Notes under the pieces: model-generated
What the model saw: the letters and a program-made list of their open reading frames with translations, nothing else
The model's database searches: none
What the model was told of the DNA's origin: nothing
Program-made: the position numbers and the translations under genes
Assembly: GCA_037953745.1 (NCBI GenBank)
Contig: JBAKBP010007688.1
Location: 1 to 64,000 of the forward strand
DNA: 64,000 nt
DNA from: Lithodes maja
Lineage: Eukaryota; Arthropoda; Malacostraca; Decapoda; Lithodidae
Direction of reading: 5' to 3'
In this document: one piece after another, positions 11,200-20,561 of the stretch
How the letters are laid out: each line of letters begins with the position of its first letter
Numbering within the stretch: position 1 is the first letter of the stretch

Positions 11200-11325
11200 G
11201 TTCTGCTGGTGCTCTTCCGCCTCGGCCGCCCTCCTCACCTACCTCTGTGCTCCCAGTTTAGGGTTCTGCTGGTGCTCTTCCGCCTCGGCCGCCCTCCTCA
11301 CCTACCTCTGTGCTCCCAGTTTAGG
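11200..11325 (+). repeat. Exact tandem duplication of a 63-bp exon-like block (c1)
   Basis: Two adjacent copies of a 63-bp unit (11200-11262, 11263-11325) lie between TTTGCAG and GTGAGTACGG. c2 (27255-27317) and c3 (62382-62444) have a single 63-bp unit between the same acceptor and donor signals. The unit edges coincide with the splice signals, within an ambiguity of three bases. Confidence 0.8.
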
Positions 11326-11451
11326 GTGAGTACGGATACCTGTTTGCATGTGTGTTCCTGTTTCCCCATGCTCCTTCCCTGGTTCTTCTTGGACATTCTC
11401 TCCACTTACTCCTTCGACGTGCTGATTCTGGTGTGTGTTCTTCTCGTGCTG

Positions 11452-13912
11452 GTCGGCTGCTTTGCTTTCGCCTTGGTTGTCGCTCCCCGTGCTTGGTGAG
11501 CCACATGTCCTGCTTGCGCCACTCGCTCTTTGTGTCCTCTACGGCCTACCTCCCTGCTCTGTGTGGCCCGTGTCTGGCCCTGGTGGTTGTGCTGCTCCAT
11601 GGCCCTGGTTCCTCGGCGGCGGCTGTGGCCTCTGCTTCCCTTCCGTCGGTGTGACCGATGGTCTCCCGCCACATTGGGACTGTGGGCCACCGTTCCCCGG
11701 CCTTTGTTGCCGACCGGCTCCGCGTCTTCCTGGGTGTCCCTGGCCCGACTGAAGGCCGTTCACCTGGCCCTCTCCCTGCTCGGGCCCTCTCCCCTGGGTC
11801 CCGCAGCCGGTCGTCCCATCGTCGGGGGGTTCCCCGGCTCCGTCCACGCTCTCGCTCGCCTCGTCATCCGTCCTCTACTGCCCCTCGTCGTCCTCCTGAT
11901 CGCCTTGACGACGCCCGTCGCCCTCGTCTTGGTTCTCGCCCTGAGGCCGGGGTTAGCGGCTCTGCCCCTGTGCGCCCTCCCCTGGCCTCTACGGTTAGGG
12001 GCTCTACTCCCTTCCGCCCGCTTTCCCAGCCCTGACGACTTCCTCTTACGTTGTCCTCTCCGCGCGCGGTTGTTCGTGCTGTAGCTGGCCCTCTGCTCCC
12101 TCCTACACTGTCCGGGAGGGTCCGCCTGGCTGTCGTTGCTTCTCCTACTTCGCCTGCTTCAGTGCCTCTTCTTCCTTCACGGTCTCGTCCCACGGTGGGG
12201 GTCCCTCCCTCCTCCGCCTCGGTGTCGGGCCGCCCTGTTCTCTCAGCCCCGGGGATCCTTGCTCTGTTTCCCCCCGCGGCTCCTTCTGGCCTCCTTTCAC
12301 CCGGCCAGCCTTCCCACTCCCGTCGTCCTGCTCCTCCTCCTTCTTCTCTTCCTGGCCTTTTCTTACCGTCTCGCCAGGGGGGTACCCCTCCTCTTGCCTC
12401 GGTGGGGATTCGCGGGGTTTCGGGGTCCCCCTTTCTCGGGAGCTGACGTGTCGCTGGAAGAGGGGGATGGTGCTGTTTCCCCCTCGGCCGTTCGTGATCG
12501 GGGACGAGTCCCTCTACGGCGCCACAACCGTCGTCGCTCGCCTTCCTTGGGCCGCGACGCTGCTGGTTCGTGTCGTGGGTCTCGCTCCCGCTCACGCTTG
12601 TCCCTGCGGGCCGACCATTTTGGGTGGGGGGGGGGGGGTCGCCTCTCTCGGTTCGATTGTTGGCTATGCAGGGCTGGGTTGTGTCACACTTCGACGGGTG
12701 CTTGGCGTCGTTGGACGCCTCCCTCTTCTCGCGCTTCTTGGCGGTGACTCACCCTCAGCGCCTCGCCCTCCCTACCCCTGCAACGGTCCCGCTCCCTTCT
12801 GCAGTCCTACGCTCTGGTCAGACTTCAGCCGCACTGACATCCTTCCGGCTGTTCAGTCCCTGGCTGTGTTGACGGGTCTGTCCTCCTATGGGACGGGTTT
12901 GTGCGACGCCGGTATGCCTGGCTTCGCCGTCATGCTCGGTCGCCCTCTCCCCTTGGAGGCCTGGTTTGCTGAGGCCTTCGACTTCACACCGTTCCGTCGA
13001 CGGCTCTCCTTCGGTCCCTCCCCTGGAGTCGTCACTGCTTTTGCCTCCTCTTGTGTCTGTCGGCGGGTTGGCCGGCGCGTTCTGGTCCTGGATGGGCGCG
13101 CCCATTCTTGAACTTTGTTCTATTGCTACCCCGTTCTTCTCTCACCCGGATCAGCCCTCTGTCGCCACGGTTTTTCCCTTGCGACAGAGGGTGACGGACT
13201 TATTGTCTTGTCTTGGGTTCCCTCCAACCGTCTCTTCCCCACCTGCGGCTTTTCGAGGCGTCTGCGCCAGGCGCTCTTCGCGAGGGTTTGGACCGCGTTC
13301 TGCGGGTCCGCCTTCGGCTCGCGGTGTCTTTGGTTCCCGAGCTGAAGGCGGTTTTGTGCGCGGCAACTCGGCGACGCCCGACGGTGCGGTCCTCGTTCTG
13401 CCGGCCGGCCCCCTTGGATATTCGTCAGGGTTTGTTGTACTCTGCGCTCTATACGTCGGGGTTTTTTCAGCTGGTTGCTTGGGTATGCTCGCTTCTCTGT
13501 CGGCGGCCCCTGCTTCCGACACGCGACGACGCGCTGTGTCGTTGCGGACCCTGCTTACGTCCCGCACCGACGCGCTGTGTCGCCCGCGGGGTCTTCTCAG
13601 TCCCGTCCTTCTGCCGGTCCTCTTCGGCGTGCTGCCGCCTTGCACGGGCGCAGGACTGGGCCGTTGCGGGCCAGTGCGTCGGTTCCGCCTCGCCCTTCTG
13701 TTCTTGCCCCTTTCATCCCCGCCGTGTCGGGGCTGGCCGGCCTTCCACTTCCGGCCGCCTTTCGCCGGGGTCAGCCCCGCGCCGGCCTGGGGTTGGGGTG
13801 GCCCGCCCTTTTCGACGAGGTTGGGGGGGGGGGGGGGGGGGGTAGAGGTCAACGTGGCGCTCGTGCCCGCACGGCCCGTAACGGGGGTACCTCCACGTCA
13901 ACACAATGTGTA
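11452..13912 (+). pseudogene. DIRS c1 gag, hypermutated
   Basis: This is collinear with c2 gag (27449-30688). The N-terminal cysteine cluster of c2 is lost, the start ATG is changed, and the Ser/Arg/Pro-rich middle and C-terminal RGG-like tail survive only as GC-rich sequence with G-runs of 13-17 (12628-12640, 13826-13842). A segment of c2 of about 350 bp (28815-29220, up to AAGCTCTGGTCAGAC) is missing here. Substitutions fall mainly on sense-strand adenines. Long ORFs across this stretch are side effects of adenine loss, since all three stop codons need A, and do not mark genes. Confidence 0.75.
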
Positions 13913-14129
13913 GTTCTCTGGGTCGGCCTCCTTGTTCTCCTTCTCGCCTGGCCGACCGGGTCGCTCCCCTCCTCTCGGGTGCTCCCTCGGGTTGTTTTCG
14001 CCCTTGCGCCCCTCGGTTGCCGCGAGGGACGTTGGGGGCGGCGGGTTGCGCGGAGGGGTCTCACCTGGAGGTGGACGTCTCGACCCCCTTTCCGCTCTTG
14101 TCACCGACGCCGGCCCATCTCTTCAGAGG

Positions 14130-15865
14130 TGGCCCACGTGCTCACTTCCATGCCCGAGCTGGGTAGCGTCGAGGGAGTTGACCGCCGGTCGCCCGGTTTT
14201 CCTCTCCCGTGTCTTTCTGGTCCCGTCGGCGAACTGCGACGCGATGCGCCCGATGGTGGTTCTGTCGGCCCTCAACGGGCGCGTCGTGCACACACGGTTT
14301 CGGATGCTGCCGGTACCCCTGGTACGCCTGGCCCTGTGCCCTCTATCGTGGGTTGTGTCGCTGGCCCTCCAGGATGCGTCTTGGCTCGTTCCTCTCCATC
14401 CTCGCTTCCAGCGATTCTTGGCCGTTCGGACTTACGATCGTGTGTTCCTGTTCGCCGGCCTTCCCTTCGGTCTCCACATCGCGCCGCGGATCTTCTCCGC
14501 ACATGTGGGGCAGGCTCTGGGTCCTCTCCTCAGGAGCGGGCTCCGGATCCTGTTTTCCTTGGCCGATTGGTTGGTAGTTTCCGAAGCCCTAGGACTGTGC
14601 ATTGGCGACGCCCTCACAGTCGTTCGCAACGTCGCACGGTTAGGGTTCCCCTTTGCTGTTCCCGGGTCACGCTTGACCCCGTCGCGTGTCGTGCCATGGG
14701 TCGGTCTCGCATGGGTTTTGTCCGGCGCTACGGTGACCCGGGGTCTGCCGGCCACGGTGCACCTTCGGTGGTAGGTCTTCGCCGTGTTGCACTCGGTCTC
14801 CCTCCTGGGGTGGCTCTGGGACTCGGTCGTGGGTTCGCTGCTTTGGGCCGCTCTGCCCCTTCCCTTAGGGAGCCTCTGGCTACTCCGCCTCCTCCTCATG
14901 GGCCCCGCGGTGTTTCAGTTGCCCCTATGGATCGGCTCCTGCCACTCCTGCGTACCGTTCGCAGACGCTTCGGTCGCTGGGTTGCTCAGGGCTCGCTCTC
15001 TGCGGCTGTGCCCTGGTCCGCCCCCCCCGCCGACGGTCTGGGTAGCCACAGATACGTCGAGCGAGGTTGGGTGGGGTTCCCGATCGAACCTGGGACGTCC
15101 ACTTCCCGGCAGATGGGTGGGTCTCCCTCCACTTACCCGTCTATGCCCTCGGACTGTTGGTTCCTCTGTTCTTCCTGCGGGGCCACGTGCTGGCCCTTCG
15201 GGGTAAGTCGGTGGCCTTCGGGTTAGACACTCAGACAAGCTGTCCCCTGTTTCCTTCTGCGGGGGTCCTCCAGGTCGTTGACTCTATTGGGGGTCTCGGT
15301 GGAGTTGTTCTTCCTCGCGGCCCGACACCCCTTCTCCTTGCATGCCTCCTCCCTGCCCGGGCCTGCCACCCTGTGGGCGGCCGCCCTGTCGAGAGGGCAG
15401 GGCGTTCTTGTTGAATGGGCGATGAAACGGACTGTGTTCGCCGACCTCGCGGCTTCCTGAGGTGTTCCGGAGGTCGCCTTGTTCGCATCGGGGGTGCCGC
15501 GCCAGTTGCCTTTGGACCTCTCCCTCCGGCCTCGCACTCCGGGGGGGGTCCGGCCGCTTTCATGGTAGCCTGGTACAGGTGGCGGTCGATATACATCTTT
15601 CCGCCCCCAGACGCGCTGTTGCTGTGCCCAGTCCTCGCGAGGCTGCGGCTGTACCACGGCTGCGTCTGGCTCCTCGCGCCTCTGTGGCCGGCACGGGCTT
15701 GGTCCGCCCGGTTGCCGCGGTGGTGCCCGAGTCCGGTCCCTCTACCTGTCTCCGGCTTCCACTTGGGCTCGGTTGGGGACCTGCGGGCCTCGTTGGCCTT
15801 CGCATCGTGCTTGTTCATGTGGCACGGTGGCTCCCGGTCCCCGGCCGGGCCCTGGCCGGGCCCTG
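14130..15865 (+). pseudogene. DIRS c1 reverse transcriptase/RNase H, hypermutated
   Basis: This is collinear with c2 30880-32632. The RT active-site box FYLDDW of c2 reads FSLADW here: TAC to TCC at 14556 and GAC to GCC at 14562, both A-to-C. The RNase H aspartate box VDTDASSE of c2 reads VATDTSSE (GAT to GCC). The C8 run at 15021-15028, where c2 changes frame, is kept. Loss of the catalytic aspartates makes this copy incapable of reverse transcription. Confidence 0.8.
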
Positions 15866-16829
15866 ACTGACTTCCTGCAGCGTTCCTGGCCGTCTTCTCC
15901 TTGGGGGCCTTACGGGTCCCGCTGGAGGTCTTTTCCTAGGTGGCTACAGGCCACTCGCCTGCCAGTTGGCTCTCCTTACCTCGTCCTACGCTCCTTGTTT
16001 CACCTCTTCCGTACGCGTCACTTTCGAGTCGACGCTATACGTACCCACTTGTCTGCCGTCCGGGGGATCTTTGGGTCCGTCGTTGGGCTGGTCGTTCTGC
16101 CACAGGAGCTGGATTCCTTCCTCACGGCTGCCTTCCGGGATCGACCTCCTCCGCGCCAGGTCCCTCCGCAGTGGGATCTGGGGCGGGCTCTGGTCCTTCT
16201 GGCTTCACCCACGTCTACAAGGGCCGCTACGCCGGTTCTGTTGCTCGGGCGTCCGCTCTTCCTTGTCGCTCTGGCCACTGGGGTTCGGGTGTCTGCCCTA
16301 GCGGCATTGTCATGGCCCCGGGACTGCGTGCGATTCTCCCCGTCCTTGCATGGCGTCTCGTTCGCCTCCTCCCCTCCTTTTGTTACCACGCTTGGGAGGG
16401 CGGCCCCCGCTTTCCGGCCTTTCGCCGTCCAGGCTTTCCGGCTTGGGCATCCTCGCCATGTGTTGTGCCCGGTGTCAGCCTTGCGCTCCTCTGTTGCGTC
16501 TGTGGCGCCGCCTTCGGGTCCTGCTGTGTGGGTGTCTCCTCGGACAGGTGGGAGGCTCTCGCAGGTGCAGATGGGCCGCCGCGTTTGTTGGACCGTTCGT
16601 GCCCGTCACCCTGTTTGTAGGGGTTCTGCGCACGATGTCAGATCCTTTGCTGCCTCCTTCCGGTTCCTGCCACGTCGATCCTTACCTGCCATCGCCTCAG
16701 CGGTTTTGTGGGTCTTCTATCAATTCCTTCATCTCCTCCTACCTCTCCGTGTCCAGTGTTCGACCCCCTCGGCTGGTGATTGCTCTCGGGGGTCGTGTTT
16801 CCTGGTGCTCTGGCGAAGATCCCTGGTCT
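15860..16829 (+). pseudogene. DIRS c1 tyrosine recombinase, hypermutated
   Basis: This is collinear with the c2 recombinase and gap-free from 16235 to 16474. There 34 of the 45 adenines of c2 are replaced. The first catalytic arginine block (TGDRVSEL in c2) reads TGVRVSAL and the HDVRSFAAS block is kept, but the protein is heavily altered overall. It would not be expected to recombine. Confidence 0.75.
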
Positions 16830-16869
16830 TCCCCCCTTGTCCCTCGTTCTTTTCCTTTGTTTTATATGA

Positions 16870-17242
16870 CAAAGGGGGGGGGGGGGGGTGTACGGGTTTG
16901 CAACACTGGATTGCAAGTTTGGGATTATGTATTGTTCCAGTACATAAGTGTTTTTGCCACATTGAAAATTGTGTTTTGTTCTTGTGTTCAGTGTTTTTGT
17001 TGGTTTTTGAAGAAAAGGGATTTTGGGTACAGTACCTTTTTGGTTTCAGACAAGTCTATGTTTTTGCATTACTATGAATGACGGGCATGTGTTAAAACTG
17101 TTCTTTTTAGCTACTCCTCAGTTTTTCACTCTTTTATTAGACTCTCTTGTTTAAATTGTGTCTTTGTCATTCATACTTTTGTTTTATGCATTGGTTTTTT
17201 TGGTGGGTTGGGCTTGGATGTCCTCCTCCTATTTGTTATGCA
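16870..17242 (+). other. DIRS c1 3' untranslated region
   Basis: T-rich, non-coding, preceded by a G-run at about 16876-16889. It aligns with c2 33640-34009 with scattered, mixed substitutions and short indels and no adenine excess, in contrast to the adjoining coding interval. Confidence 0.7.
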
Positions 17243-17355
17243 GCCTTGACGTTGGATTTGCCAAGACTACTAACAAATTGGGAGGTTTGACGTACCTCCC
17301 AACCTACCAAATAGGAAAACCTACTATTTGGTAGTAGTCTTGGAAAATCCAACGT
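17243..17355 (+). repeat. DIRS c1 internal complementary region (circle-junction template)
   Basis: TAACAAAT at 17271-17278 is the reverse complement of the element start. TGGGAGG from 17279 is the reverse complement of its end. The sequences continue outward through GCCTTGACGTTGGATTTGCC on one side and CCAAATAGGAAAACC ... AATCCAACGT on the other. This joined-ends arrangement is the defining DIRS feature used to rebuild a full-length circular intermediate. Confidence 0.9.
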
Positions 17356-17417
17356 ACATAATACCCTCCCTCACGCCGGACCCCTGCCCATCCGCGTTCT
17401 TCTGCTGACGTGAGATG

Positions 17418-17765
17418 TGATAACAAGAGAGGGTCGCTCATGCGCACGTTCGACAGGGATCTGCACATGACGGAACACGGGATGGGCCTTAAGCGGTAAC
17501 TAAGGTAAACACCTTTTTCTTCTCTTCTATGCTTTTTTCACCTTCGGTGGTAGTTTTGGTTAATGTACAACGTCTCCTAGAGCAAGATAAGGAGTAGACT
17601 CTAGACGTTTTCTTTTTAACCGCGGTTGGAATGACGACATAGCAGTCAAAATAGACAAGACGTCATTGCAATTAGGTTAATAGCCTTGACGTTGGATTTT
17701 CCAAGACTACTACCAAATAGTAGGTTTTCCTATTTGGTAGGTTGGGAGGTACGTCAAACCTCCCA
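17418..17765 (-). repeat. DIRS c1 right inverted terminal repeat plus 47-bp extension
   Basis: 17418-17718 is the inverted copy of 9644-9944. 17719-17765 is an extension ending ACCTCCCA. It itself contains the inverted phrases CCAAATAG/CTATTTGG and GGGAGGT/ACCTCCC, so it can fold. Confidence 0.9.
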
Positions 17766-18141
17766 TTATCAGTGACAGTGACACTCTCAAGCATATTTAC
17801 CAAAGTGAAAGTGACACACGAACTAATATTAGATGGACAAAGTATAATAAACACCTGTGATAATGAATAATCACTGCCTAATATAACAATAACCTACCTC
17901 AATGACTAATAAAATGTACCGTATCAAGTGAAAATGAGCAGTATCAGTGACAGTGACACTCTCTCAAGCATATTTACCAAATTGAAAGTGACACACGAAC
18001 TAATATTAGATGGCCAAAGTATAATAAACACCTGTGATAACGAATAATTAGTGCGTAATATAACAATAACCAGCCTCAATTACTCCTAAAAACTACAGTA
18101 TCGAGTGAAAATGTGAAATATTAGTGACAATGATAGCCTAA
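17766..18141 (+). repeat. 177-bp tandem repeat array, right part (about 2 units)
   Basis: The GATGG-CAAAGTATAAT phrase is at 17832 and 18009. The right part completes the unit broken at 9643. It ends with a degenerate unit next to the Tigger derivative. Confidence 0.85.
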
Positions 18142-18143
18142 TA

Positions 18144-18912
18144 CAGTCAGGACCCCCAATTCGCGAGAATAGGGGTGACAGGAGGCATCGCGTATTGTGA
18201 ATTCGTGTATTGTGGAACTAACTTTAAATGGGAATAATTAGATTGGGTGACATCTCTCAATTATGGCCTATTTTCGAAGTTTTTGGCCCTATTTTCGACA
18301 TTTTTGGCTCTACAGTACAGTCTATATCTTATATATAAGAAGAACAATGAATAAAAATATGAAACCTTACCTTAAAATTAGTAGTAGATAGGCTAGGACT
18401 AGGACTAGGACCGTAGGACTTCACGATTTTCTCCAACTTCTCCCTCCCTGACCAAATCGTACGAACAGTTTACTCTGACAAGCCTATTACACAGTTTCCT
18501 TCTCCTTTTTTCTTGCGATCCAACACTTCCACCTTCATTTTGTGTGTTATCTTCTTATATTGGCGTGGCATGGCGAAAAAAGTGGCAGGCACTACAAACG
18601 TTTGGTCACTCCACACGGCTATGAGCGCTTGAGCGGGACTGTGGGAGGTAGGGAGGGAGGGTAAGCGGGAGGGAAGGCAGGCGTATGCCCGTCTTCTTCT
18701 TTTTTCAGAGCTACTCCTGGGCCTCGCGAAACGTAGACGTGCTCGCGTATCAAGCGGGAATAGCGGATTTGGCCCCTTCTTAGCTCTCGATTCGTGTATT
18801 GTGGTACCACCTCGCGTAATTAATGTTTAATTAATTAATGTTATTTTCGAGGGGTAACTCGTGTATTAGGGTTTTCGCGCATTGTGGAATCGTGTATTGG
18901 GGGTCCTGACTG
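18144..18912 (-). mobile_element. Tigger/pogo-derived 769-bp MITE, copy T1
   Basis: The termini are CAGTCAGGACCCCCAAT and its inverted partner ATTGGGGGTCCTGACTG, flanked by TA on both sides. The minus strand holds a short remnant like the psq-type DNA-binding domain of Tigger transposases, best read in T3. The longest ORF inside (63 codons, minus strand, 18619-18810) recurs in all copies but has no recognisable domain. Confidence 0.8.
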
Positions 18913-19313
18913 TACACATATTTTATATAATTGGACTCCAAATAACTATAATAACATCACTATCAATAAATAAAATCGACTCCGGGAGGTAAAAACTCGG
19001 GCGCGACGAGTGGCTAAGTGCGCAGTAGGTTAGCCAAGCCGGGGCCTGGGCCAAGGCGACGCATCCGAACGCGGGAAGATTTTCCCGCATAAAAATCACT
19101 CCACTTCCCGCGCTCGCCATTATGCAATCACTTGGGCTAGAGACCTCTACTCAACGGCATTCTACACATGAAGGTTTGTGCAAATTTTTTTTTTTTTTTA
19201 TAACTTTGTGTCATGTATTTCAGGAGTAACAGGTGAATGAACATGGACCAAAATTCCTCAAAACCCCCGGTCACAGAGTACAGTCACGATCTACCCTAGC
19301 CGGGGTTGGAGGG
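18913..19313 (+). other. piggyBac 3' non-coding region and right terminus
   Basis: This is AT-rich with no ORF and a T-run at about 19187-19199. It ends with TAGCCGGGGTTGGAGGG directly before TTAA (19314-19317). The reverse complement of that end matches the left terminus of the element. Confidence 0.7.
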
Positions 19314-19317
19314 TTAA

Positions 19318-19625
19318 TGTTGTTTTTGACGGCTGCTCTACAGGGGCAAGCCTGAGTTTTCTCCACTCTCAACACACGCTGACTGAACGGCGAGGGTTCT
19401 CCTGCAAACAAACCCTCCCGTGACAAACAATCAACCAAAACATTATCAGTGCCCTTAGCATGCCACACATCCAACTTGTGTTCCGGCAGCAAAACAACAC
19501 CTGGCACTGATAACCTGCCCAGTTCATCACAAGACTGGCACTTCTCTTCGCTCTTTCCGGCAACGGGGCCTGCACCTTTCACTAGTTCTACCTTCGTGAC
19601 GAGCGAGGCAGCCCCAATGCGGTCT
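19318..19625 (-). pseudogene. Gypsy pol fragment: end of RNase H and linker (probably copy B)
   Basis: Minus-strand translation contains LLPEHKLDVWHAKGTDNVLVDCLSR, which fits the C-terminal RNase H signature of Gypsy pol (H-x-G-x-x-N-x-x-x-D-x-L-S-R), followed by a linker with CPC. It lies downstream (minus sense) of the copy B RT start, separated from it only by a LINE fragment. It is most simply the next part of copy B with part of RT deleted. The piggyBac element cuts it off at TTAA 19314. Confidence 0.5.
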
Positions 19626-20561
19626 ATGGGGCATGAAACTTAATGCTAGTAAAACACACTCCATTATCATCAGCAGATCTCGTACCTTGGATCCTCCCCA
19701 TCCTTATCTACAAGTTTCTGGCGAGCAAATTGAGAATGTGGATACTCTGCGTTTGTTAGGAGTTACTCTTGATCCCAAACTTACTTTTGAAAAGCATATT
19801 CGTTCTTTCTCCTCTTCCATTTCCCCAAAAATTGGTCTGCTTCGCAAGGTTTATAAAACATTTGCTTGTGACGTCACAGTTATCAAGTCTTTTTATGCTT
19901 TTATTTTGCCACATTTCGAGTACTGCTCACCTGTCTGGTTGTCAGCAGCTGACTGCCATCTCAAGTTGCTTGACAGGTCGCTAAATTCCATCAGTTTTAT
20001 TCTACCTAATTTGTCTCTTGATCTGTGTCATCGACGTAAAGTTGGTGCCCTTAGTCTTTTATTTAAAGTTTTTAACAACCCTCAGATGGGGTTCCGCCTG
20101 GGCCCTATGTCCGGGCTCGTGCAACTAGATTCACAAGCAATCTTAATTATCTTGCCATGAGCCGTGTTAATTTTTCTACTACACAGTTTTCACGGTGTTT
20201 TGTGCCGGCCATGGTTGACTTGTGGAATAAGTTGCCAAATGAGCTAGTCAATTCAGCTCATATCTCCATTTTTAAGTCTAAGAGTTAATGCTTTTTTGCA
20301 GCATTAATTCTATTTTTAAACTTATTTTATTCTATTTTATTGTATTATATTTAAGCTTGATATCCTCCACTGCATAATATGTTATCTGTGTTTAATATGT
20401 GTATATGTACAGTACAGTATACAGTGTATGTTTTTATTTTTTCCTAAGTTGCCATAGTCTCTCTCCAGTGCTTCCGGGTGTTTTGTGTGGATTGATCTTG
20501 ATGGTGTTTCTGCACCCTGGTTGGAGACTTCGGCATCTCATATAATAATAATAATAATAAT
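19626..20561 (+). pseudogene. 5'-truncated LINE (Jockey/CR1-like), RT C-terminus and (AAT)n tail
   Basis: The ORF begins in RT motif 7 (WGMKLNASKT) and continues with LGVTLDPKLTFEKH, ILPHFEYCSPVW and a thumb region, standard for Jockey/CR1-group LINEs. The frame breaks near 20090-20160. The typical C-terminus (MVDLWNKLPNELV ... FKSK) follows in another frame to about 20287. The 3' UTR is T-rich and ends in ATAATAATAATAATAATAATGG next to Gypsy copy B. No clean target-site duplication is visible. Insertion seems tied to loss of part of the Gypsy pol gene. Confidence 0.7.

Larger units (their letters stand above)
9644..17765 (+). mobile_element. DIRS-type tyrosine-recombinase retrotransposon, copy c1 (hypermutated)
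   Basis: Copy c1 is complete at both ends. It has a 301-bp inverted terminal repeat (9644-9944 and 17418-17718), a 47-bp right extension, and an internal complementary region (17243-17355) that joins the reverse complements of both ends. The left flank ends GAGCA and the right flank starts TTATCAG. The tandem repeat elsewhere reads GAGCATTATCAG, so insertion made no target duplication, as expected for a tyrosine recombinase. Coding order is gag, RT/RNase H, recombinase. All three genes are wrecked by adenine-directed substitutions relative to c2 (RT YLDD reads SLAD), whereas termini and 3' UTR are nearly unchanged. Confidence 0.9.
5778..19313 (+). mobile_element. piggyBac-type DNA transposon, interrupted by DIRS and Tigger derivatives
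   Basis: The left end reads TTAA then CCCTTCAACCCCGGGTGG. The right end, in reverse complement, reads TTAA then CCCTCCAACCCCGGCTAGG. TTAA on both sides and CCY termini are diagnostic of piggyBac. Without the 8122-bp DIRS copy and the 769-bp Tigger derivative the element is about 4.6 kb. It holds a transposase gene (5970-8869), a 3' SINE fragment and a 177-bp tandem array. The MITEs at 46904-47374 and 47619-50550 have similar termini (CCC-CAG-CCCGG pattern) and may be its non-autonomous relatives. Confidence 0.8.

Noticed and set aside
11864..12595. Long minus-strand ORFs in DIRS gag regions
   Set aside because: GC-rich antisense shadows with low-complexity Arg/Gly translation and no domain; seen only opposite the gag pseudogenes.
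13475..15226. 583-codon plus-strand ORF within DIRS c1
   Set aside because: It runs across gag and RT in a frame that fits neither. Adenine depletion removes stop codons in all plus frames, so its length is not evidence for a gene.
11200..16870. ADAR editing or APOBEC-type deamination as cause of DIRS divergence
   Set aside because: ADAR gives A-to-G only and APOBEC gives C-to-T/G-to-A. Here A goes most often to C, then to G and T.
15773..17077. 434-codon plus-strand ORF at the DIRS c1 3' side
   Set aside because: It overlaps the recombinase remnant but has lost key residues, and it runs into the 3' UTR. Treated as part of the pseudogene.
18619..18810. 63-codon ORF repeated in all Tigger derivatives
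   Set aside because: Its conservation reflects recent spread of the MITE. It has no known domain and lies outside the transposase remnant.
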